From NCBI RefSeq assembly GCF_030272615.1, contig NC_081412.1, positions 545,550,202-545,606,201 of the forward strand: a stretch of DNA of 56,000 nucleotides. The letters are read 5' to 3'. Positions within the stretch are counted from its first letter, which is position 1, and each line of letters starts with the position of its first letter. Under the pieces are notes generated by a model, which made no database searches, had not been told where the DNA came from, and was given only the letters and a program-made list of their open reading frames with translations. Origin of the DNA: Cryptomeria japonica. Taxonomy: Eukaryota > Streptophyta > Pinopsida > Cupressales > Cupressaceae. Position numbers and translations under genes: made by a program. This document shows, one piece after another, positions 9,408 to 18,903 of this stretch.

Positions 9408-11353
9408 CTATGATGAACTCCCTCCCTCGGAGCCGCCTGGCCTCGATGGAATCTGATTCCCTGAAGGCCTCGCCCCAGGATCATCCCTCCTATCCCCTCT
9501 ATCTGGTGGTGGTGGAGGACCCATAACCCCACCACTCGAAGTCTATCTCCTCCGGCTCCCTCCCATAGTTGTCGCTGTACGTGACGGTCTATGGAAGCTC
9601 CTCGCCCGCTGATCCGCTGGCACTACACCATAATAGAGATCCCGCCAGTAGGCAATCTCCTCCCTTGCCCGCAAGACATAAGCATATCCTGCCCCTGTGT
9701 CCTCCTCTGCCTATCTCCCCGCCCTCAGCGCTGTCTCAGCCTCTGTATAACGCTGAATAGCTTGATCCCGCTCCCGCTCAGTATCTCTGAGCCTCCTCCT
9801 GAGCCGATCCCTCTCCCTCTCCAACTCCTGGATCTCATCTGCTTGGCCCTGGTAGATCTCCCTCGGCTCATCCTCCTCTGGGTCAGCCCACTCCGCCTCT
9901 GCCTGTGGCTCCCCCTGTACGGGTGCCTGCCCCTGTGCCTATACCTGTACTGGTACATGTCTTTGTACCTATACCTGCCTGGGACCCTGTGCTGCTAGCA
10001 CTTGTAGCGGAAATCCACTGCGATCCCTCACCACCCAAGCCTGTCTCTCCTCTCCACCCTCCCTCCGAGGTGCAACCCTCCTCTCTCCAACTGCTCCCCT
10101 CCTCCTCCGTTGGCCTCTGCCCCCATCACCTCCACCATCATCATCATCCCCACCCCCATCTCCATCCAATGGCTCTCCCGGATCCGTCAAGCATGGGAAG
10201 GGATGCTCCGCCCAGTATGTTGTATACTTAGCATCCATGTCGGCATCCTCAATCTCTGGCCACATGTCCTAGGGTAGGGGCATCATCTCTACCAGCTATG
10301 TAACTACCTGATCATATTGCAGCAAGGGCCCAAACTGTGCCTGATCTCTAACAGTCCGTGCATACATGCCTGAGCCCCATGGCATCCTCTGGATCCTGCC
10401 AAACTGTCGGCCAACCCTGTCCACTAGCTGCCTCTCCAGCACATAGGGCATCCGCCCAATCAGATACCTGCTCCGGAAGGTGTAGGGAAGCTCAACTGCA
10501 TCGTCCTCCCACTACTCGCATCCCAAATATGGCCTCCATATGACCACATCAATATCGTCTATCACTCGCCGCCAGTGCTCCAACCTGCCAATTCGTGGCT
10601 GCGACGTGATCATGTCATACAAGTGCACAAAACTGCGTCCATGTCCCCTACCTCTAAAGTGTATCGGCCTCATCACGGGCAGATGCTCATAAGCCCACAC
10701 CTGCAGCAATGTCACCCCGCAGCCCAATCCCACTGATCCATGGTATACGAACTGATGCAGCTCATAGTAGAGGTGTGTCAGCACACACGGTCCCCAAGCA
10801 TATCTGGTGTGTTGCATCACCAATGTCTCTAGTGCTCCTCCCCAACCCACAGCCAACCCCCGTGTTGCCCTATCTGGACACAGGAACCCACTGATCGCTC
10901 CTCCTACCACTGTTGGCAACGCTAGCCCTGTGGTTATCATAGTGTCCCACACCACGTGTCCTGCCCTCATCTCTAGTCTTGGGTCCTAGAATACTCATCT
11001 CAGGGCCTCCCTATCTCCATCTCGATCGTATGGGATCAGCTCCCCATCGATCGGTATCCTCAGTATCCTATATACATCCTCCAGGGTGACTGTCATCTCA
11101 CCCATCGGCAAATGAAAAGTACAGGTCTCGGAGTGCCATCTCTTCGCCAGTGCAGTCAATAGTCCCATGTTTGCCCGGAACTCAGGCACATATAGAACAT
11201 GTCTCAATCCCATCTCCTCAATAGCCGCTCGGTCCTCAAAGGTCAGCTCAGGTCACAACCTCTACGTCGACGGGAATCTCTCCCGTGACTCCAGCATCGG
11301 CAAATACTCCTGCAGTCAAGCAAATCACTCATGTCAGTCATAGTGGCATTCCA

Positions 11354-11710
11354 TGTTTATCACAAAACGCTACTTTTTATCCAAATGCATATTGTTATCT
11401 ACCCTAGTGACACTCACTGTTCATCACAAAGTGTTGCTTCTATCCTAGTGGTACTCCCTGTTCATCACAAAGTACTATGTGTGTGACACTCACTATTCAT
11501 CACAAAGTGTTACTCACATTTGCACTCACTGTTCATCACAAAGTGCTGCTCATATTCTAGTACTCCCTGTTCATCACAAAGTACTCTATCTTGGTACTCA
11601 CTGTTCATCACAAAGTGCCTTGATCTATCCTAGTCTTCCCTAGAGGACCTACTTGAGTGTATCCTCTCAGCTATTTATACAATCGACAGCGTATGTTCAT
11701 CACAAAACTG
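11354..11710. repeat. Minisatellite with TTCATCACAAAGT core
   Basis: Eight copies of a TTCATCACAAA core are spaced 31 to about 95 bases apart. Most are in the longer context CACTCACTGTTCATCACAAA followed by GTGCT or GTACT. The array lies inside the PMD intron. Confidence 0.85.
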
Positions 11711-11750
11711 TCGATTTGACCTAGAAGACGCAATTTCACACTTTTTAAAA

Positions 11751-12025
11751 CACAAACGCTCTTACCTGACATAAACGCGCTTAAAGACTGCAGAGACGTG
11801 CCTTAAAAAAAAGCAGACGCACCTGACAAACACATACGTGCCTATGCTCTACACAGACGCGCCTGGGCGACACAAACGTGCCTTCTTGGCACAGACGCGA
11901 CTGACCATCACAAACGCGGCCGCATTTGACACAGACGCGGTTTCAAACGCAAACGTGCCTGGCACAAACACAGACGCACCTCGCGAGCACAGACGCGCCT
12001 AGCACCAACGCAGATGCGCTTGGAC
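11751..12025. repeat. Minisatellite with CACAGACGCGCCTGG core
   Basis: About 14 degenerate copies of CACA(G/A)ACGCGCCTGGC occur at roughly 18-20-base spacing. The array is CpG-rich in an otherwise AT-rich element. Many copies show CG-to-TG or CA changes (ACGTGCC, ACGCACC), consistent with CpG decay. It lies in the PMD intron, next to the first minisatellite. Confidence 0.82.
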
Positions 12026-12294
12026 GTTTTTTTGACATTTTTTGGACCCTAGTCTAAGCGCATTTATTGCTCTACCTACCATGCATTAATGACAAAATTA
12101 AATGTGTCAAAGTACGAGGAGGTTTGGTGGTACTTACCGGCTCTCCTGCCTCTACTGGCCTCTGGAATCGGCGAACATGATCGAATCTGTGAACAAAGGC
12201 CATCGCTACTGACTGTTGCTGCTCTATTCTCGCTCTGCACTCTAATCTCTTGGAGGTGTAGATGACAATGAGGATGTATTTCCCTCGTGGTCTA

Positions 12295-12301
12295 TCTTAT
12301 A
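12295..12301 (-). promoter_or_regulatory. Candidate TATA box of the PMD gene
   Basis: On the minus strand CTATAAGATAG lies about 92 bases upstream of the exon 1 ATG. That spacing fits a plant promoter with a short 5' UTR. It suggests that the gene was captured, or is carried, with its own promoter. Confidence 0.5.
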
Positions 12302-12533
12302 GACTACCCTAGCCCTAGCCCTCGCCTACCGAGTCAGTCTTCATTATCCCGTGACTCTATCACTTTATCCGGTTAGTCCATTCTATCCTATCTTTCTTAT
12401 CGAAAGATTGTCTGCAATCTTTTCAAACATTTTCATCCAATCTCTCGAGGGGGCATATCATTCCCATCTTGGGGCAACTCTGTATCATTTCATCTTATCT
12501 TCTTTGAAACAATGTGACAAGCCGCATTGTCTC

Positions 12534-12547
12534 AAAGAGGGGCAAAA
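12534..12547 (+). other. Polypurine tract of the gypsy element
   Basis: AAAGAGGGGCAAAA abuts the TGTAGAC start of the 3' LTR, as expected for the plus-strand primer. The sequence between the PMD promoter and this tract (12304-12533) shows nothing else. Confidence 0.8.
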
Positions 12548-13329
12548 TGTAGACACCCAAAATTGTCCAGTCTAATTAAATAAATATTTTATTTATTTAA
12601 TTATCTAAGCTTAATTCTTCTATTAATTAAATAAATCTTTATTTATTTAATTAATTCATTTATCCTCTTCTAGCCTTATTTCTCATTTAAATAAATACAT
12701 TTATTTATTTAAATTATCCTTTTCCTAAATTAAATAAATATCTTATTTATTTAATTGATCCCACTTCTTCTATTAATTAAATAAATCTTTATTTATTTAA
12801 TTAATTCATTAACCTTTTCTACCCATGACACATGTCATTCATCTCTTAATTCATACACTACCTACCCCTTTCATTATTTTATTATTTCTTTTACCTACCC
12901 TCTAATCATAGCCGACCTCCTTTTACACCTTTCAATCTTATCCCTCCATTTCTTATAGTGTCTTCTATATAAGGAGATGCTTCCTTCATTATCAACCCTA
13001 ATCGTTCTATGCATTCTAATCATCTTTTATGCAATTGACTACACTACGATCCTACTAGCAACCACATTCTGTTCTTTGTTGAGCTCTTGTGCACATGAAA
13101 TCTGAGAGCAAATATATCAAGAAAGATCAATGGAGATAGGAAGAATGGAGATCCAAACCCTATTGGACATGTGATGGTATAATCTTTGTGATTTCATTTG
13201 ATTTGCATTGTCTTAGGTAATCTTCATATGTTATAGTGGATCTTTGTTGTTGTTAGGCTAGGGTTTTGTGGTTGAATCTATTTAGCCTTTCAATATCATT
13301 ATTGTTGTTATCCATTTTCACCATATACA
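12548..13329 (+). repeat. 3' LTR of the gypsy element
   Basis: The 782-bp copy of 265-1046 keeps the five palindromes and the TATA box (12966-12973). It ends ATATACA at 13329, followed by the CCAAC duplication. Confidence 0.93.
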
Positions 13330-13334
13330 CCAAC
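13330..13334. repeat. Target-site duplication CCAAC (right)
   Basis: Partner of 260-264. The next bases, AATGCCAACA, resume the interrupted copia LTR, which ends at 13344. Confidence 0.9.
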
Positions 13335-13608
13335 AATGCCAACAATCTCCCCCTTTGGCATTGATGTCAACTCACTGCAAGTCTTCACCCTGGTATATTT
13401 CTCCCCCTTTGACACAATGACAAAGGGTCATGGTACTTCATTCTCCCCCTTTGATTCATACTTATCTCCCCCATAGTCAAATCTTCTCTTAGTGATTACA
13501 GCTGGTACTAAGGCATACAACCCTGAACTTTCCCTATGATCAGCATGTGGTTCAAGAGATATAGATATTGCTATGAACTCCCCCTAGACCATATATCTCC
13601 TTACAAAC

Positions 13609-15126
13609 TTAAGTGCATGAGGCAGGTGACACAACTCCCAACTTAAGTCTTAAGTACGCAAAAGTGCTTACCGGTAATGGCTTGGTGAAGATGTCTGCCA
13701 CTTGTTCTCTTGTAGGGACATATTCCATCTCTACTTCCTTTCCTTCAACCTTCTCTCTGAGAAAATGATACTTAATGGCTATATGCTTTGTCCTTGAATA
13801 CATCACCGGGTTCTTTGATATGTTGATGGTGCTTGAATTATCACACCAAATGGGAATAGGATCAGAAATGTCCACCTGTATGTCCTTGAGGGTTTTCTTC
13901 ATCCAAACCACCTGAGAGCAGCATGTAGTAGCAGCAATGTATTCTACTTCAGCAGTTGACAAGGGGACTGAATCCTGCTTCTTACTATGCCATGCGACCA
14001 ACTAATCACCTATGAAGAATGTACCACCACGTGTGCTCTTACGAGCATCAATGCAACCTACCCAATTAGCATCAGTATATGCTTCAAAGATGAATTCCCC
14101 TTGTTTAGGGTACCATAATCTATAATTGAGTGTCCCTTGTAGGTACCTAAAAATTCTGCTTACTGCATTCATATGTGACTGCTTAGGTGCTTCTTAAAAT
14201 CTAGCCACCATACACACCGCCTACATTATATCAAGTCTAGAAGCAGTAAGATACAATAAGCTACTTATTATGGATCTATATAATGTCTGATCCACCACCG
14301 ATGATTCATAATTCTTGCTTAATTTGCTTCCGGTCACCATAGGGATACTCACCGGTTTGCAGTCCTCCATTTGAAACTTCTTTAGCATATCCTTTGCATA
14401 CTTGATTTGTGAGATAAAGATTCCCTTATCTAGTTGTGATATCTGCAAACCAAGGAAGTATGTCAATTCTCCAAGCATTGACATCTCAAATTGTGACTGC
14501 ATCTAATCAATAATATCTTTGCAAAGAGTGTCCTTGTTGCCTCCAAAAATGATGTCATCTACATACACAACCATAATGATCATGTGATTTCCAAATGCCT
14601 TGATGTATAGATTGTTGTCAGCACTCCCCTTTTTGAATCCTTTCTCCTTCAGGTACCGATCTAGTCTTGAATACCATTCTCTAGGAATATGCTTTAAACC
14701 ATACAGGGCTTTCCTCAACTGACACACAAAGGTTTCATCATCATGTAATAGAAATCCTTTTGGTTGCTCCATGTACACTTCTTCTTCCAAATTTCCATTA
14801 AGGAAAGCAGATTTTACATCCATTTGATATACCTTATAACCCTTGTAGGCTGAAAAAGCTAGAAACATCCTAATTGCTTCTAATCTAGCTACCGGTACAA
14901 ATGTTTCTTCAAAATCAATGCCCTCTACTTGAGAGTAACCCTTGCACACAAGTCTAGATTTATGCCTAACAATTTTACCTTCTTCATTCATCTTGATTCG
15001 GTAGACCCATTTGATGTCAATGATGTTCTTGTCTTTTGGTCTAGGGACTAATTCCCAAGTCTTGTTCTTCTCAATCTGTTGCATCTTCCATGCCATCCAT
15101 CCATTTCTGACTTTTGCTGGCCTCAT
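13609..15126 (-). pseudogene. Copia reverse transcriptase and RNase H
   Basis: RT reads from [20 protein letters not shown] through [20 protein letters not shown] and [17 protein letters not shown] to [12 protein letters not shown], so the YVDD catalytic motif is intact. RNase H follows with YTDANWVGCIDARKSTRGG, WHSKKQDSVPLSTAEVEYIA and a C-terminal KHIAIKYHFLREKVEG. Premature stops interrupt it at about 14503 (TAG), 14218 (TAG), 14194 (TAA) and 14014 (TAG). Most fall where a Gln is expected, which points to CAG/CAA-to-TAG/TAA changes rather than frameshifts. The original terminus is at 13609. The enzyme would copy element RNA in the particle. Confidence 0.9.
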
Positions 15127-15202
15127 TGAATCTTTTAGGTTCTAATTCAGTCATGAGGCAGAAATTGACTTATTCATCATTCCGGGCAAGTCTTCTCCTA
15201 GT

Positions 15203-16240
15203 CTACACACCATCACTCTTATTACCTAAAATCTTCTCTTCTAGGTGGTTTATTTGCACATACTGGTTAGGGACCTTTTTGGATGCTTCTTCCAGTTCAT
15301 TGTCTGACTGAGATTCTTCACCTTCATCACCGGAATCATCATACCGGTTCACTTGTGCTTGTCTTCCTTTGTGCATATCCTCGCCAGCTCTTGAATGCAC
15401 ACTCTCAATGACTCTTCTTAGTCTGTTGTTGTAGCATTTATAGGCCTTACTATTAGTTGAGTAACCAAGGAAGATCCCTTCATCACTCCTAGAATCAAAA
15501 CTACCTAAACCATCCATATCTCTCTTAGTAAAACACTTGCTTCCAAATACTTTGAAGTACTTGACTGATGGTTTCCAGTCATACCACAACTAATAAGGTG
15601 TCATTTTGTTGTTTGTTCTTAGTTGAACTCGGTTCAAGGTATGTGCAGCAATATGAACCGCTTCCTTCCAATACATGTCCGGTAGACTTGCCTCATTTAA
15701 CATGGTTCTGGCCATCTCTTTGTTTATCCTATTCTTCCTTTCTACCACACCATTTTTTTATGGTGTCCTAGGGGTTGAGTATTGCCTTTTGATTCCATGT
15801 CTTTCACAGTAATCTTCAAACTCATTTGATGTAAACTCTTCACCCCAGTCTGATCTTAGGCACTTCAGTTTGCACCCACTTTCCTTCTCTACCATCTTCC
15901 AAAAGATCTTGAATCTGTCAAATGCTTGTGATTTATCTTGTAGGAAAGTGACCCATGTCATTCTTGAATAGTCATCAATGAAGAGCATAAAATATCTTTC
16001 ACTGGCAAAATCTCTTGTCCTAGTCGAACCACATAGATTTGTATGCACCAGCTCAAGTGGTCTTGAAGTGTTGTATTATTTTGTCTTAAAGATCACCTTA
16101 GTCTGCTTTCCTTTAACACATTTATGACAAAAGGTGCTTACCGGTTTGATGATAGGTGGTATATTTCTCACATAACCCTTTTTTCTTACTGCCACTAGAT
16201 TATCAAAATTTATGTGGCCTAATCTTTTGTGCCACAACTA
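15203..16240 (-). pseudogene. Copia integrase
   Basis: The zinc-binding N-terminus shows LWHKRLGHINFDNL near 16235-16195, and FCHKCVKGKQTKV near 16125. The catalytic core includes YFMLFIDDYSRMTWVTFLQD and CLRSDWGEEFTSNEFEDYC, then STPRTP, a TAA, and KNGVVER, which carries the expected DDE glutamate. The C-terminal KVFGSKCFTKRD and GIFLGYSTNSKAYKCYN are typical of copia integrase. Stops at about 15752 (TAA) and 15588 (TAG) break it. Integrase would insert the cDNA copy. Confidence 0.88.
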
Positions 16241-16353
16241 GCTTTCATCCACTTGTCTCAACATGCATTGGCATTAAAAACATTCTTTCAAATTGTATAC
16301 ATTACCATCAGTCCTCTTACCTTCAGCTACAATCTGACCAGTACTCTCCTTCT

Positions 16354-16641
16354 TTATCTGGTAGCTGGTAGAATCAAAGGTGAATTTATAACCTTTGTCA
16401 CACTCAACAAATTGTGCTTCGGGCCTTCCACATAATACACATCATGTGCTTTCAGTTTTCCATCAATGTTTAGAGTACCTTTTCCCCTTATCTTGATGGA
16501 TGAGTTGTCTCCAAACCATACTGAGCCACCATTCCAGTCTTCAAGTTTGATAAATTTCTTTTTATCACTGGTCATGTGGTTGGAACAACCATTGTCTACA
16601 ACCCATAGATTTATGCTTTCATCATGTAGGGCAGTCTGCAC
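16354..16641 (-). pseudogene. Copia protease / pre-integrase region
   Basis: WVVDNGCSNHMTSDKKKF is the copia protease active site, with D-N-G in place of the usual D-S-G. It is followed by GSVWFGDNSSIKIRGKGTL and HNLLSVTKV, the standard lead into the pre-integrase domain. The Ser-to-Asn change at the active site may have inactivated it. Confidence 0.82.
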
Positions 16642-16767
16642 TATCAGACTTGATTTTGCCTTATCCTTTTCTTTCTCAACCCAAACCGGTTGAGTTTTCT
16701 TCTTCTTATCAACTGCAATTTTGTGCTTCAGCTTGGCTATTGGTTCCTGATTAGGATGTGTCCTCTT

Positions 16768-17822
16768 CTACTTGATTTTCTTGTTCTTACAAAGCTTTTC
16801 TATATGTCCAAACTCTTTATAGTTATAGTATTTCACATTTACATTGAAAAATGAATCTTTGAAAATATTGTAGGGCATCGATTTACTCTTCCTACATTTA
16901 AAACTCCTATGGCCAAATCCATTGCACTGATAACAAACACCATTCATATCCCTAAGTGCATTAAATGGATTTCTACTTTCATAAATCATAGTGGGATTAT
17001 TTGTTAATCTACAATCAGCTAACTTATGTCCAATTTGTTACATCAGTAACAATAACCATCAAAGTTTGGAACATACCGGTTAGGTTGCCTTGGTCCTACA
17101 AATGTCTGTCTCACCGGGGATCTTCCTTTCATGTTGCTAACTCTAGTGAATCCTTCATGATCAACCCTTGCATTTCTCCTCAGATCTGCATTTCGATACA
17201 TTGAGTGTGTCCTCTAGTTCATTGGTTGTGTACACTGGTTTGTGTGATGGTTTCTAACAGCTTCTGCATAAGTCTTCTTACCGGTATCCTTGCTTACTGT
17301 GAATGTCTTCTTCTCTTCACCTTCACTTGAAGAAGTGAACTGTATCTCCTTACTGGATGTATCTTTGTTGTTTGAACTTTGTCCTTCTTCAAATCCTACG
17401 TCACTGGTATCTTTAGATTGATTATGTTTGCTCAACATCTTATCCAAGGCTTCTGTGCTACCCTCATATTTTCTTCTCACTTTCAGTTCATCCTTACTCT
17501 TTTCAAGCTCCTTTATGAGCTTCACTATTTCTTCTTCCAGGTCTTGATGCTCCTTGTCCTTCTTCATCAAATCAAAGGATGTAACTTCACATATCCTCTT
17601 GGCTTCTTCCAACTAGAGTTTTAAGTCAGAGATAACTTGATTGGACTCATCCAGGGATTGCTTCAAGAGACCTTGTTCTTCTATTGCAGCAAGCTTGACC
17701 TTCTTGAGTTCTCTTCTTGTCTTACTTAACTCCTCAAGAGCACTTATGAGCTCACCTTCTAGATCCACTTCAGCTTCAATGTCTTCTTCTTCATCTTCAC
17801 CAATCGGTTCATCTAGAGCCAT
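16768..17822 (-). pseudogene. Copia gag extension: coiled coil and second zinc knuckles
   Basis: The acidic, heptad-rich stretch GELISALEELSKTRRELKKV continues, after a TAG near 17612, into LEEEIVKLIKELEKSKDELK. A Ser/Lys-rich segment and then a CX2CX4HX4C knuckle (CYQCNGFGHRSFKC, about 16935-16894) follow. A degenerate second knuckle, YYNYKEFGHIEKLC, lacks its first two cysteines. The layout, two separated knuckle zones with a coiled coil between, resembles SIRE-type gag. It would support particle assembly. Confidence 0.75.
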
Positions 17823-18820
17823 AAAGAGATTAACTTATCTTTTATTTTCATGGTAGTCATCTTCTGATGCACTTTCTTCATTTGTGGCATCATGCTCAAT
17901 AGTGTATAGGTTGTTCTACTTCCAGTAGCCTCTTCTTCCTTACCGGTAGACATTCCTTTTTTTTCTTTACCAGCAGATCTGCCAAAACTTCTTTTCTCAT
18001 TTCCACCGGTTTCGTTATAAGGACATTTTACAGAAAAGTGTCCAACTTTACCACATTTGAAGCATTTGAGTGGTAACTTTCCTTTATACTTGTTGGGTCC
18101 TCTCTTGAGCTTTCTGACAAATTTGGCTACCTTTGCATCCGAGTCTTCACTAGATCCTTTATGAGAAAACTCTTCCTTGCCCTTTTTGGTGGAGTTGAAC
18201 GTTGCCTCTTTCCTTGAAGATGCTTCACCAGTTGTTCTCATCTCATAGGCTATTAGGGAGCCAAATAACTCATCCATTGTGAAGGTCTTCAGATCCTTGG
18301 CTTCCTCTATGGAAGACACCTTAGTATCATACTTAGATGTGAGAGATCTAAGTACCTTCTTGACAATAATATCATCAGCAATTTCTTCTCCAAGTCCTCT
18401 GATGGTGTCCACAGTTTCATCTACTCTGTGAAGGTACTCTGCAATCTTTTCTTCATCCTTCTTCTTGATACCTTCAAGATGACCTCTTAGTGATTTCATC
18501 TTGGCCTCTTTGACTTTGGCATCTCCTTCAAATAAACTCTGCAATTTATCCCAAGTCTATTTAGCGGATGCACAATGCATGACCTTGACAAACTCATTAT
18601 TTGGCAGCCCACAGAGAATAGCATGTTTAGCCTTTGCATTGTTCTCATACTCCTTCTTAGCATCTGGATCAATGGGAGAAACACTAGGGACAATATACCC
18701 ATTCTTGAAAGACATCCACACATCAAAATCAAGAGAGGAAATATAGGTTTCCATTCTTCTACTCTAGAAGGCATATTTAGATCCATCAAAAAATGGGAGC
18801 TTTTGAGGAGGCGGACTCAT
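17813..18820 (-). pseudogene. Copia gag, N-terminal part with zinc knuckle
   Basis: The start ATG at 18820 gives MSPPPQKLPFFDGSKYAF, then TAG where Trp is usual, then SRRMETYISSLDFDVWMSF. The UBN2-type gag core follows (LRSLTSKYDTKVSSIEEAKD, FTMDELFGSLIAYEM) and a classical CCHC knuckle, CFKCGKVGHFSVKC, near 18066-18025. A second TAG (about 18558) precedes TWDKLQSLFEGDAKVKEAK. Gag coats the RNA. Confidence 0.87.
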
Positions 18821-18889
18821 TTCTTGTCATTGTGAACTTGACCAGAATCTACCCAACCTAGAAAAAACTTTATTCAACCAGGAACCTAG

Positions 18890-18901
18890 TCTCTAATACC
18901 A
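18890..18901 (-). other. Primer binding site (initiator tRNA-Met type)
   Basis: On the minus strand TGGTATTAGAGA begins two bases after the LTR end TTCAGCA. It is one change from the standard plant copia PBS TGGTATCAGAG. Confidence 0.85.
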
Positions 18902-18903
18902 AT

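Larger units (their letters stand above)
11310..12137 (-). other. Intron of the captured PMD gene
   Basis: The GT-AG intron of 828 bases has donor GTAAGTA at 12137-12131 and acceptor TGCAG ending at 11310. Reading from an ATG at 12203 through this splice gives a continuous PMD frame in phase 0, the main support for the intron. It contains two unrelated minisatellites, listed separately. Confidence 0.72.
9408..12203 (-). pseudogene. Captured plant mobile domain (PMD) gene, two exons, antisense
   Basis: Exon 1 is 12203-12138, 22 codons beginning MAFVHRFDHVRRFQRP. The donor is CCG|GTAAGTA and the acceptor GACTGCAG|GAG. Exon 2 is 11309-9408. The junction is phase 0 and leads straight into the PMD frame. 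PMD signature segments are LLTALAKRWHSETCTFHLP, GEMTVTLEDVYRILRIPIDG and LLQVWAYEHLPVMRP, matching the domain of MAIN/MAIL-type proteins. After an acidic/Gly-rich linker a coiled coil follows (EIQELERERDRLRRRLRD onward, about 9850-9740), then a Pro/Gly-rich tail. The exon 2 frame has ten premature stops (TAG at 11264, 10988, 10514, 10271, 9971, 9941, 9713, 9545; TGA at 11255, 10997) and no frameshift, ending at TAG 9410. Known MAIN-type proteins act in nuclear gene and TE control; no function is shown here. Confidence 0.82.
265..13329 (+). mobile_element. Young non-autonomous Ty3/gypsy (Tat/Ogre-like) element carrying an antisense PMD gene
   Basis: Two 782-bp LTRs (265-1046 and 12548-13329) differ at about 11 positions by eye. 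They are flanked by CCAAC duplications and bounded by a candidate PBS and a polypurine tract. In order the interior holds a tandem-repeat leader, gag, aspartic protease, an integrase C-terminal tail, a spacer, and an antisense plant-mobile-domain gene. There is no reverse transcriptase, RNase H or integrase catalytic core, so movement would need pol proteins from a related element. The gag zinc knuckle and protease resemble the Tat/Ogre lineage. The element sits inside an older copia LTR. High LTR identity marks it as the youngest full insertion in the window. Confidence 0.9.

Noticed and set aside
9725-9958. Minus-strand Arg/Gly-rich 77-codon frame, possible RNA-binding RGG protein
   Set aside because: It is one base out of the PMD frame; the PMD frame reads as a coiled coil here and continues for 1.9 kb.
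9591-10231. Plus-strand Pro/Leu/His-rich frames
   Set aside because: Shadows of the minus-strand PMD exon 2, whose frame is supported by domain motifs and a continuous phase.
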